Of a stretch of 39,529 nucleotides of DNA, positions 8,424 to 15,049 are shown in pieces. The notes under the pieces are model-generated. The model made no database searches. It had not been told where the DNA came from and saw only the letters and a program-made list of their open reading frames with translations. The DNA is taken from positions 1-39,529 of the forward strand of contig JANYJD010000050.1 of assembly GCA_025358555.1 (NCBI GenBank), read 5' to 3'. A program made the position numbers and the translations under genes. Positions within the stretch are counted from its first letter, which is position 1, and every line of letters starts with the position of its first letter. This stretch comes from Rhodoferax sp. (GTDB taxonomy: Bacteria > Pseudomonadota > Gammaproteobacteria > Burkholderiales > Burkholderiaceae_C).

Positions 8424-9461
8424 ATGCAAGAGACTGTCCTGATTCTGGGCGCGCGGGGCCGCTTTGGCTTGGCCACAGCGCGTGCTTTCTGCGATGCGGG
8501 CTGGCGGGTCGTCGGCCAAACCCGGCCGGGTGCGAAGGCACCTGCCGAGGCGGCGGACGATGCGCGCATGCAGCGGGTTGGCATCGACCTGCATGATTTG
8601 CCTGCCATTGCGGCGGCTGCAAAGGGCGCATCGGTGGTAGTGCATGCCCTGAACCCCGCCTACACCGACAACGCCTGGCACGCCCAGGTGCTGCCGATGA
8701 TGGACGGCGCTATCGCCATCACGCGTGCGCTGGGCGCCACCCTGATGCTGCCCGGCAATGTCTACAACTTTGGCACCGGCATGCCCGGTGTGCTGCGGGA
8801 AGACACGCCACAGGCGGCAAGCACCGTCAAAGGCCAGCTTCGCGTGGAGATGGAGCAGCGGCTGCAACGCGCTGCCGAAGATGGCGCAGCCACAGTGCGC
8901 GGCATCGTCATTCGGGCCGGTGACTTTTTTGGCAGTGGCCGGGGCACGTGGTTTGACACCACCTTGGTCAAAAACATCCGCAAAGGCGTGTTCACTTACC
9001 CTGGCCCGCGTGACGTGCCCACGCCCTGGGCTTACCTGCCCGATTTGGCCCGCACGTTTGTGGCGGTGGCAGCCCAGCGCGGGCGGTTGCAGCCGTTTGA
9101 GGTGTTGCATTTTGCGGGCCGGCAAATCAGCGCCCACCAATGGCTGGACACGTTGAAGCCGGTGGCCATTGCGCAAGGCTGGGTCAAGCCGGGCAGTCAA
9201 CTTAAATTAAACCGTTTGCCATGGCCCATCATCCGACTCGGTGCGCTGGTCAACCCCATCTGGCGCGCGCTGCTGGAAATGCGCTATCTGTGGGAGACGC
9301 CGCATGCGCTGGCCAACAGCAAACTCACCGCGCTGATCGGCCCCGAGCCGCATACGGCGTTGCCGCAGGCAGTGCGCTTTGCGCTGGAGGACTTGGGCAT
9401 GTCGAACGCCAACTCTGTTGGCGAGTCCGACGCGCCAACCTTCGCCGGCTTGAAGCGCTGA
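8424..9461 (+). CDS. NAD(P)-dependent epimerase/NAD(P)H-binding protein
   Basis: A 345-residue extended-SDR-type protein. The N-terminal nucleotide-binding motif is TVLILGARGRFGLATARAF, and the mid-region reads LMLPGNVYNFGTGMPGVLRE, in which the Tyr takes the place of the active-site residue seen in NAD-dependent epimerases. The pair RVEMEQRLQ and VIRAGDFFGSGRGTWFD follows. The C-terminal half (residues 200-330) is the variable substrate domain. The ATG at 8424 is chosen because it has a good GGAGTGA site; an in-frame extension to 8094 would run into the LysR gene. The nitroreductase-like gene follows after 12 bp, so they form an operon under the divergent LysR regulator. The substrate is not known. 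Confidence 0.88.
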   Translation: MQETVLILGARGRFGLATARAFCDAGWRVVGQTRPGAKAPAEAADDARMQRVGIDLHDLPAIAAAAKGASVVVHALNPAYTDNAWHAQVLPMMDGAIAITRALGATLMLPGNVYNFGTGMPGVLREDTPQAASTVKGQLRVEMEQRLQRAAEDGAATVRGIVIRAGDFFGSGRGTWFDTTLVKNIRKGVFTYPGPRDVPTPWAYLPDLARTFVAVAAQRGRLQPFEVLHFAGRQISAHQWLDTLKPVAIAQGWVKPGSQLKLNRLPWPIIRLGALVNPIWRALLEMRYLWETPHALANSKLTALIGPEPHTALPQAVRFALEDLGMSNANSVGESDAPTFAGLKR

Positions 9462-9473
9462 ACAGGAATCACC

Positions 9474-10733
9474 ATGCATCGCAGAAACTTCATTCGCCTT
9501 GTGGGCGGCGGCGCAGTGGCGTCGTCCTTGGCCAGCCTCACGGCTTGCAGCGACGCTTTTCCAGCCGAAGCCGTTGTGGCCTGGCAAGGCCCGGGCAATG
9601 AACCCGATGTACGGCGCTGGGCACTGGGCTACGCCATCCTTGCACCCAACTCGCACAACCGCCAGCCGTGGCTGGTGGACTTGCGCGAGCCCAACGCCAT
9701 CACGCTTTACGTGGACCGCACGCGCATGCTGCCCATGACCGACCCCTGGTTTCGCCAGATTGTGGTGAGCCAGGGCACGTTCATTGAGTCGCTGGTGCTG
9801 GCGCTGCGCGAGCGTGGGTTGAACACGCAAGTGCAACTCTTCCCCCAAGGCGAATTCAAGCCGCGCGAGGTGGACGAGCGCCCCGTGGCGCGGGTAAGCT
9901 GGGCTGGTAATGCGGTGCTCCTGCCTGCGCCCATCGTCGCGCCTGGCTCCCTTGCGCCGGCATTGCCACGGGTGCCGGGCAAAGACGCGCTGAGAGATTC
10001 ATTGTTTGAGCAACTGCTGCACCGCCACACGGCCAAGGTCAAATACGACACCACGCGCACCGTGGCACCGGCCACGCTCGAAGCCTTGCGATCCGCGTTG
10101 ACCGATCCTGACGTAGCTTCCGGGGATGTGAAATTTGGCGGTACGGTCGACGCCGCCAGGCTGGAGCCCTTGCGCACCCTGTGCTGGGAATCCGCCCGCA
10201 CCGAGCTGCTGATGCCGCGCACCGTGATGGAAAGCGTGCGGCTCACACGCGTTGGCCCGGTAGAGATTGCGCAGCATCGCGATGGCATCAGCGTCAACGG
10301 CTGGCTGCCGCGTATTGCCAACAGCGTGGGCGCATTCGACCGCACAGCGCCGCCGCAGGACGGCAGCACCGCCTACAAGCAGATGATGGACCGCTTTGAA
10401 GGCCACAGCCGCACCGCGATGGGCTTCGTCTGGCTGTCCACCCCCACGGCACGCCACGCGGCGCAGGGCACCCTACGCAGCGCCGAGGTGCAGGCCGGGC
10501 GCGCCTACATGCGGCTGCAACTCAAGGCAACCGAGCTGGGCCTGCAAATGCACCCCATGAGCCAGGCCCCGCAGGAATTCCCCGAGATGAAACCCTGGTA
10601 CGACCGCCTGCACACTTTGCTGCTGGGCCAGCCCGCTACGCAAGAGACGGTGCAGATGTTTTGCCGCATTGGCTATTGCGCGCCGCAGCAGCACACCCCA
10701 CGGCGGGATTTGCGGGGGTTTTTGAAAGCCTGA
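9474..10733 (+). CDS. Acg-type FMN nitroreductase-like protein with Tat/lipoprotein signal
   Basis: A 419-residue protein. The start MHRRNFIRLVGGGAVASSL is a twin-arginine signal, closely followed by SLTAC, a possible lipobox (Cys28), so it is exported folded and may be tethered as a lipoprotein. The body belongs to the Acg/nitroreductase family: YAILAPNSHNRQPWLVDL is the FMN phosphate-binding start, and the C-terminal LGLQMHPMSQAPQEFPEM closes the fold. Such proteins bind FMN; some act on nitro compounds or store the cofactor. It follows the epimerase after 12 bp with a GGAA ribosome-binding site. Its TGA stop directly abuts the TGA of convergent pncC (the six bases read TGATCA). The exact reaction is unknown. 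Confidence 0.85.
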   Translation: MHRRNFIRLVGGGAVASSLASLTACSDAFPAEAVVAWQGPGNEPDVRRWALGYAILAPNSHNRQPWLVDLREPNAITLYVDRTRMLPMTDPWFRQIVVSQGTFIESLVLALRERGLNTQVQLFPQGEFKPREVDERPVARVSWAGNAVLLPAPIVAPGSLAPALPRVPGKDALRDSLFEQLLHRHTAKVKYDTTRTVAPATLEALRSALTDPDVASGDVKFGGTVDAARLEPLRTLCWESARTELLMPRTVMESVRLTRVGPVEIAQHRDGISVNGWLPRIANSVGAFDRTAPPQDGSTAYKQMMDRFEGHSRTAMGFVWLSTPTARHAAQGTLRSAEVQAGRAYMRLQLKATELGLQMHPMSQAPQEFPEMKPWYDRLHTLLLGQPATQETVQMFCRIGYCAPQQHTPRRDLRGFLKA

Positions 10734-11231
10734 TCAAGGTGAGCGCGCGGGTTTTGCCTGCTTTTCTAACAGGCCAACCAGTTTTTCCAGGGCATGCTGA
10801 ACGGTGGCAGTGCGCACTGCGGCGCGGTCGCCATCAAAGTGCTGCATCTCGGTCACCACACCTGCAGGCGTGGCAAAGCCAAACCACACCGTGCCCACCG
10901 GTTTGGCCGCACTGCCGCCCGTGGGCCCAGCCACGCCCGTCACCGCCACCGCGACCTGCGCGCGCGAATGGGCGATGGCACCCTGCACCATGGCGCGGGC
11001 CACCTCCTCGCTGACCGCGCCGTACCGGGCAATCAGAGCGCCGTCCACCCCCAGCATTTGCGTTTTAGCGTCGTTCGAGTAGGTGACAAAACCCCGGTCA
11101 AACCACGCGCTGGAGCCAGCCAGGTCGGTGCATGCAGCGGCGATCATGCCACCCGTGCAGCTTTCGGCGGTGGCCAGCATTTGCCTGTTTTTCAGGAGTG
11201 AATTGGCCACTAGCCCTAGTTCAGAATGCAT
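10734..11231 (-). CDS. pncC: nicotinamide-nucleotide amidohydrolase (CinA C-terminal domain, PncC)
   Basis: A 165-residue cytoplasmic enzyme that deamidates NMN to nicotinic acid mononucleotide in pyridine-nucleotide recycling. The catalytic motif is LATAESCTGGMIAAACTDL (residues 18-36). The others are FDRGFVTYSNDAKTQMLGV, VAVTGVAGPTGGSAAKPVG and TVWFGFA. Length is normal for the stand-alone CinA C-terminal domain. The first 11 or so codons (MHSELGLVANS) are encoded inside a copy of the dispersed repeat, so the original start may have been replaced or lies further in. In related genomes this gene commonly follows pgpA; here a restriction-modification pair separates them. Confidence 0.93.
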   Translation of the reverse strand: MHSELGLVANSLLKNRQMLATAESCTGGMIAAACTDLAGSSAWFDRGFVTYSNDAKTQMLGVDGALIARYGAVSEEVARAMVQGAIAHSRAQVAVAVTGVAGPTGGSAAKPVGTVWFGFATPAGVVTEMQHFDGDRAAVRTATVQHALEKLVGLLEKQAKPARSP

Positions 11232-11254
11232 AGTTAGCTATATAAATGGTAGTA
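11206..11254 (+). repeat. dispersed AT-rich repeat, copy R2, overlapping the pncC start
   Basis: About 49 bp aligning to the copies at 2515 and 14736. The shared blocks are TAGCCC, then TGCATA near the middle, then AGCTATATAAATGG and TAGT. It covers the pncC start codon (11231-11229) and the first codons on the opposite strand, and lies at the left border of the restriction-modification insertion. It may mark the join between old and new DNA. Confidence 0.6.
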
Positions 11255-11316
11255 ATTTGCTTTCGGCGTGAAAATCAAACGGACTGACTTGTGTCTCGCC
11301 GGAAAATTGCCAACAG

Positions 11317-12048
11317 CTATCGAATTACTGCGGGATGGTCGGGGTGGGCTTGCGCAAACTCTTTTGCGATTGCCCGTATCGATGCAGCCCAATTGGGGGC
11401 CTGGACTTCTCGGCTTGTTCCCGCGAAGGTATCAAGATGGGTTTTGGTCACATGAGGGTTGTTCAGCGTGGCACCCCGCTGCGCGATGTATTTTGACCTC
11501 AACCTTAAAATTTCGAGCATCCGGCCTTGGGAAATTTGAGGCCTGCCGTTCTCGGTGGTGTCCAGCGCATCGGCGTACTGTTGTGACGTCCACTGCAGTT
11601 TGTGCAGTCGCTTCGCGTCTTCCACCGAGTATGTCGTTTGACGCCCGCATACGTCGAAAAGATCATCCAACTCCAGCTTTCTCGACGCGCGGGATGCCAG
11701 TGCAAAATCTATGGCAATTTTGCTTTCAATCGATGCAATCCAGGGCTCCATGTCCAGTGGGGTAAGGCAAAGGCAGCGAAGCAGTTCCGGACGGCCCGAG
11801 CTGCGCGAGTAGAACCCAATGACGAACAGTTTGCGGCGCCACTTTTCAATGTGCTCCATGCCAACGTCCCGCGCCGTCGAAACGGTTGAACCTGTAGATG
11901 ACTTCACCTCTACTTCAAACTCGCAGATGCGGCCATCCAATTCGATATTGAGCAACGCATCGATGCCTGCGCGCTGGTGATCGCGGTTCCAAGTCAGGCC
12001 GAAGGCCCGAACGAGTTCCCGTTCACGCTCATCGTCCTGAACGGTCAT
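11317..12048 (-). CDS. type II restriction endonuclease, PD-(D/E)xK type (putative)
   Basis: A 243-residue protein directly behind a DNA cytosine methyltransferase. The segment AGIDALLNIELDGRICEFEV is followed by EVKSS, giving Asp30 and the Glu47-x-Lys49 pair of a PD-(D/E)xK nuclease centre. No HNH or GIY-YIG motif is seen. The rest of the protein has no family I recognise, and the cut site is unknown. The ATG at 12048 overlaps the methyltransferase stop (TGATG), which suggests translational coupling so that the methylase is made first. An in-frame extension to 12276 only overlaps the methyltransferase. The endonuclease role is inferred from position and motif. Confidence 0.72.
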   Translation of the reverse strand: MTVQDDERERELVRAFGLTWNRDHQRAGIDALLNIELDGRICEFEVEVKSSTGSTVSTARDVGMEHIEKWRRKLFVIGFYSRSSGRPELLRCLCLTPLDMEPWIASIESKIAIDFALASRASRKLELDDLFDVCGRQTTYSVEDAKRLHKLQWTSQQYADALDTTENGRPQISQGRMLEILRLRSKYIAQRGATLNNPHVTKTHLDTFAGTSREVQAPNWAASIRAIAKEFAQAHPDHPAVIR

Positions 12049-13181
12049 CAGGCAATTCCGAGCGCGCGCGCGACCTGCCGCGCAACCGCATAGGCGACAG
12101 GCGGACAAACGCTGTTTCCGATCTGGCCCAGCGCCTGGTACACCGCACCGCTGAAACGCCAATCTGCAGGAAACCCCTGCAGCAAAGCGCAGTCGCTGAC
12201 AGACATGCGGAAGTGGCCATTTTCGGGGGGGTATGCCGCTGCCATTGATCTCGTGGGCTGCACCCCATTGGGCCAAATGTGCAGGTCATTCCAGACCTTC
12301 AGTGAGGCCTTGCTGTTCAACACGCCAGTGGTGTTGCGCGGGCCAGTGAAGCCGGAGCGAAGCGTGGGGGCGACAACGTCAAAGCCCATCCCGGGCAGGC
12401 CCAGCGTTTTACGGGCGGTGTTGCGCGGCAGCAGCGGGCCAAACAAGGTGCCGACATCGCCATGGGTTGGCTCAGGTTCGACCCATCGTGCAGCATCCCG
12501 TGCAGCCCGAAAGCCGACAAAAAAGACGCGGCGACGCGACTGCGGTACGCCAAAATCGTGGGCCGCCAGCTTAAACTTGAATATCGTGTATTGGCTGCTT
12601 AAGGGATCGACGATGTTGTCTCGAATGAAAGCCTCGAACTTTTGGTCAAGCATGCCGGGAACGTTCTCTGCAATGAACGCCCGTGGCCGAGTTTGAAGAA
12701 TGCAGCGCACAAAATCGGGCCACATGTTGCGTGGATCATCGGCTCCGGCCTGCTTGCCAGCGATAGAAAACGGCTGGCACGGCGGCCCGCCATGGACCAC
12801 ATCGACGCCCCGAAACGTTGTGAACGCAGCGGCGCGGACATCACCCGCTACAGCGCCAGAAAGCACCGCCCAATCAGGGCGGTTTGCGCGAAGGGTTTCG
12901 CCGCATATGTCCAGAATCTCAAGGGACGCACGGTGCTCAAAGCCGGCTCGCTCGAATCCAATATCCAATCCGCCACCGCCCGAGAACAATGACAGGCTTG
13001 TCAGCCCGTTGACTTCTAGCTGCGGCATTAAATCGTCCGGGTCAAGGCGCTCCCCAAGATTGATTCCCAGGACAGGCTTTGCCTCATCGTAACCACGCAG
13101 CAGCGTCTGCTTCCTCAACTGGGAACGGATGGAAGTCGCACGGTACCGATCCCGTTGTTCTTCGGTCAGGTCGTAAGGCAT
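12048..13181 (-). CDS. DNA (cytosine-5-) methyltransferase, type II restriction-modification
   Basis: A 377-residue C5-cytosine methyltransferase with the motifs in usual order: I (SLFSGGGGLDIGFERAG, residues 64-80), IV (GGPPCQPFSIAG with nucleophile Cys135), VI (AENVPGM, 171-177), VIII (QSRRRVFFVGF) and X (GQIGNSVCPPVAYAVA). The target-recognition region lies between VIII and X, near residues 235-345. The recognition sequence cannot be read from it. It methylates the host so that the downstream nuclease does not cut. The ATG at 13181 is used, because the extension to 13268 is AT-rich, contains a LexA-like box and does not look coding. The 60 residues before motif I (MPYDLTEEQRDRYRATSIRS...) are a helical N-terminal extension. 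Confidence 0.93.
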   Translation of the reverse strand: MPYDLTEEQRDRYRATSIRSQLRKQTLLRGYDEAKPVLGINLGERLDPDDLMPQLEVNGLTSLSLFSGGGGLDIGFERAGFEHRASLEILDICGETLRANRPDWAVLSGAVAGDVRAAAFTTFRGVDVVHGGPPCQPFSIAGKQAGADDPRNMWPDFVRCILQTRPRAFIAENVPGMLDQKFEAFIRDNIVDPLSSQYTIFKFKLAAHDFGVPQSRRRVFFVGFRAARDAARWVEPEPTHGDVGTLFGPLLPRNTARKTLGLPGMGFDVVAPTLRSGFTGPRNTTGVLNSKASLKVWNDLHIWPNGVQPTRSMAAAYPPENGHFRMSVSDCALLQGFPADWRFSGAVYQALGQIGNSVCPPVAYAVARQVARALGIA

Positions 13182-13229
13182 GGGCTGGGTTCCGAGGGGC
13201 GTTATAGGTTCATTGATGATACTGGAAAT

Positions 13230-13245
13230 GTGTATTTTTATACAG
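13230..13245 (-). promoter_or_regulatory. LexA-like (SOS) box upstream of the methyltransferase
   Basis: The coding-strand sequence CTGTATAAAAATACAC matches the LexA box CTGT-N8-ACAG in 7 of the 8 fixed bases, with the AT-rich centre typical of such boxes. It lies 49-64 bp upstream of the ATG at 13181, in the only strongly AT-rich stretch of this intergenic region. Beta-proteobacterial LexA uses the same consensus. One mismatch and no other copy nearby keep this tentative. Confidence 0.35.
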
Positions 13246-13322
13246 TTATTTGTCTGCCATATTGGCACCGAAGCTGCTTTTCGCGGGGTTCGAAGTTTAC
13301 TGGCCTTCGCAAGCCCAAGCCA

Positions 13323-13871
13323 TCACACCCAGCGCCACAAAGCAATCACCAGCACCGTGCAGCCCGCAGCCACCAGGTCATCCAGCATGATGCCAAAACC
13401 GGCCTTGGCCCAGGCGTTGGCGTTGGAGTTGGCGTCTATGCCATGAAATAACCGATCGGCCCAGCCCACTGGGCCGGGCTTCACTGCGTCAAAAAACCGG
13501 AATAGCGCAAACGCGACTAGTTGCCCCCAAAAATCCGCAGGCGTCACCAGCCACAGCACCAGCCAGAAGGCCACCACTTCGTCCCACACAATGCTGCCGG
13601 GATCCATCACCTGCATGTGGCGCGCCGTGACGGTGCTGGCCCACCAGCCGATGGGCAGGCTGGCCGCGATGACCAGCGCCCAGCCTGCATCCGACATGCC
13701 ATAGTTTTGCAGCACCAAAAACGCCAGCCAGGCCCACAGCGTGCCGGCCGTGCCAGGGGCAATGGGGCTCAGGCCCGAGCCAAAACCCAAGGCAATGGCA
13801 TGCGCCGGGTGCGACAGCATGAAGCGGGCAGTGGGGCGGGCCATGGGGCTGGGTTGCGTCATGGTATTCAT
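13323..13871 (-). CDS. pgpA: phosphatidylglycerophosphatase A
   Basis: A 182-residue integral membrane phosphatase that removes phosphate from phosphatidylglycerophosphate to make phosphatidylglycerol. The family signature is LGFGSGLSPIAPGTAGTLWA (residues 28-47), followed by DPGSIVWDEVVAFWL and the C-terminal FRFFDAVKPGPVGWADR and GIMLDDLVAAG. About four transmembrane helices are visible. The start at 13871 overlaps the stop of the LysR remnant as ATGA; a second Met at residue 4 is possible. In relatives thiL usually precedes and pncC follows. Here a LysR remnant precedes, and the restriction-modification pair lies before pncC. Confidence 0.93.
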   Translation of the reverse strand: MNTMTQPSPMARPTARFMLSHPAHAIALGFGSGLSPIAPGTAGTLWAWLAFLVLQNYGMSDAGWALVIAASLPIGWWASTVTARHMQVMDPGSIVWDEVVAFWLVLWLVTPADFWGQLVAFALFRFFDAVKPGPVGWADRLFHGIDANSNANAWAKAGFGIMLDDLVAAGCTVLVIALWRWV

Positions 13872-14299
13872 GCCTTAAAGCCATTGGCAGATGCGGGGGC
13901 GCTTGCATCAAACCACTGCGCCCAGTAATCAAGGCAGGCCTTGATTTTGGGCAGGCGGTGGCGGGCGCTCGGTGAGGCATACAGTGCGCGGCCAAGCGCG
14001 CCAATTTGCCGCACCAGGCCGCTGGCCTCGCGCGCCTGGGTGGCGAATTCGCCCTCAAGCTCCTTCAGCGTGCCGCTGATGCGCTGGCAGTAATCCAAAA
14101 GCGTCCCGCCCTCGGGTGTGAGCGACAGCCCGTGGGTGGAGCGGTGAATCAGCCGCGCGCCGCAGATTTTCTCGATGCGCGCCAGCGCGCGCGACACCTG
14201 GCTTGTCGGCGCATCGCGCTCCCGCGCCACCGCCGACAGGTTGCCCAGCGCAGCAACGCGGGCAAAAAGCTGCAGGTCGTCGATGGCGAGATCCTTCAT
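13868..14299 (-). pseudogene. LysR-family regulator with the effector domain deleted in frame
   Basis: This 143-codon frame begins as a normal LysR protein. The winged helix covers residues 8-65: LQLFARVAALGNLSAVARER, TSQVSRALARIEKICGARLI, HRSTHGLSLTPEG. The linker helix runs to REASGLVRQIG near residue 100. It then jumps to a typical LysR C-terminal end, YASPSARHRLPKIKACLDYW. Some 150-170 residues of the inducer-binding domain are absent compared with the usual 300. The frame is still open and could make a bare DNA-binding protein, so it is a truncated gene rather than clearly silent. Junction near 13980-14010. It overlaps pgpA by ATGA. Confidence 0.7.
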
Positions 14300-14586
14300 G
14301 CCTGCAATGGTAGCGGCTGAAACTGCCTGCCTCGGTGTTGCCGGCGCGCCAGGCTTTGCACGCCGTGCAACACCAAATTGCGGCCAGCGCTATTTCCGAA
14401 AGCCCATGCACTGCATAGAGTGAATGAACACCCAACAAGGGCAACACACCCTGAACACAAACCATGCTTTGCGCAAGCTGTCGCCCGACCAACACGGCGC
14501 CCTCACGGGGCCCGATGAATGCGCATTCTCATTCAACACCAAAGCCATTACCTGCCCCGCCCCACTTCCCCCATCGGAGCCAGACC

Positions 14587-14718
14587 ATGTCCACCCTGCC
14601 GCTGAAAATTTCCCCCCCACTAACCCCTGCGCGCCACCGTGCGTCAGCCGACGCGCTGACGCGCCTCACGCCCCGCCACCTGGGCGAAAGCAAGGAGGTA
14701 ACAGCCGCATTTACCTGA
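14587..14718 (+). pseudogene. truncated start of an unknown gene (43 codons)
   Basis: An ATG at 14587 opens a frame beginning MSTLPLKISPPLTPARHRAS, with regular GC-rich codon use, that stops at 14718 inside the decayed stretch. Divergent to the LysR remnant, it may be what is left of that regulator's former target gene. No family is recognised. At its end AAGGAGGT (14692-14699) looks like a strong ribosome-binding site for a following gene, but only decayed DNA and a repeat follow. Confidence 0.3.
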
Positions 14719-14735
14719 AAATTACCGTAAAATTG

Positions 14736-14784
14736 GCCTGTAGCCCTTGTCCAGCTTGCATAACCAGCTATTTAAATAATAGTT
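14736..14784 (+). repeat. dispersed AT-rich repeat, copy R3
   Basis: A 49-bp element starting GCCTGTAGCCC, with TTGCATAACC in the centre, then AGCTATTTAAATAA and ending TAGTT. It aligns without gaps to the copy after mnmA. It separates the truncated + strand ORF from a minus-strand remnant and overlaps the stop codon of the latter. Confidence 0.7.
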
Positions 14785-14960
14785 ATTTGGGTTTGACCGG
14801 CAGCACGTGCCCCAGGGCTTCGCAGACGGTCTCCAGGTCGCCCAGCAGACTGCCGCTCACGGCGCCGTGAGCGGTTTTCAATTTTCGACTTCAGTTTTCG
14901 ATTGACAGCCCGGGCCGCTTCGGTCACAGTTTTCCCGTGCCGCAGCAGCCATTTGACCAC
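14783..14960 (-). pseudogene. unrecognised coding remnant (C-terminal part, frameshifted)
   Basis: On the minus strand one frame reads VKWLLRHGKTVTEAARAVN and a second frame continues GSLLGDLETVCEALGHVLP and ends VKPK at the TAA 14785-14783. Both halves have protein-like composition and helical patterns, as in a small helix-turn-helix protein, but they lie in different frames with a palindrome at the switch. I cannot assign a family. It may be the tail of a gene cut off when the T6SS locus arrived. Confidence 0.3.
14853..14874. repeat. perfect 22-bp palindrome followed by T-rich stretch
   Basis: Eleven bases (starting CCGCTCACGGC) are followed at once by their exact reverse complement, with no spacer. 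On the + strand TTTTCAATTTT comes directly after. It could be a terminator-like hairpin, an operator or a target-site relic. It lies between the R3 repeat and tssA, within the coding remnant. Confidence 0.5.
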
Positions 14961-15049
14961 TTGAAATTTGCGGCCAGCCGTTCGTTCTGATGGTTAAACC
15001 GCAAGACTGAATAGTCCAGAGGTCCAGTTAAAGAGTCTAAAGAGGCGTC

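Larger units (their letters stand above)
14300..15049. other. 750-bp gene-poor, decayed stretch at the left border of the T6SS locus
   Basis: No intact gene is supported here. Going right, it holds: a possible LysR site (ATGCACTGCAT at 14405-14415); a short + strand ORF start (14587); a strong Shine-Dalgarno sequence with no gene behind it (14692-14699); repeat copy R3 (14736-14784); a minus-strand coding remnant (14783-14960); and a perfect 22-bp palindrome (14853-14874). Just before tssA, GACT-GAAT-AGTC (15005-15016) is a small inverted repeat and AAAGAGG (15039-15045) is the tssA ribosome-binding site. The mixture suggests deletions and insertion of the T6SS locus. Confidence 0.6.

Noticed and set aside
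14424-14870. 148-codon + strand frame before tssA
   Set aside because: Proline/serine/cysteine-rich translation runs through a repeat and a palindrome; looks non-coding.
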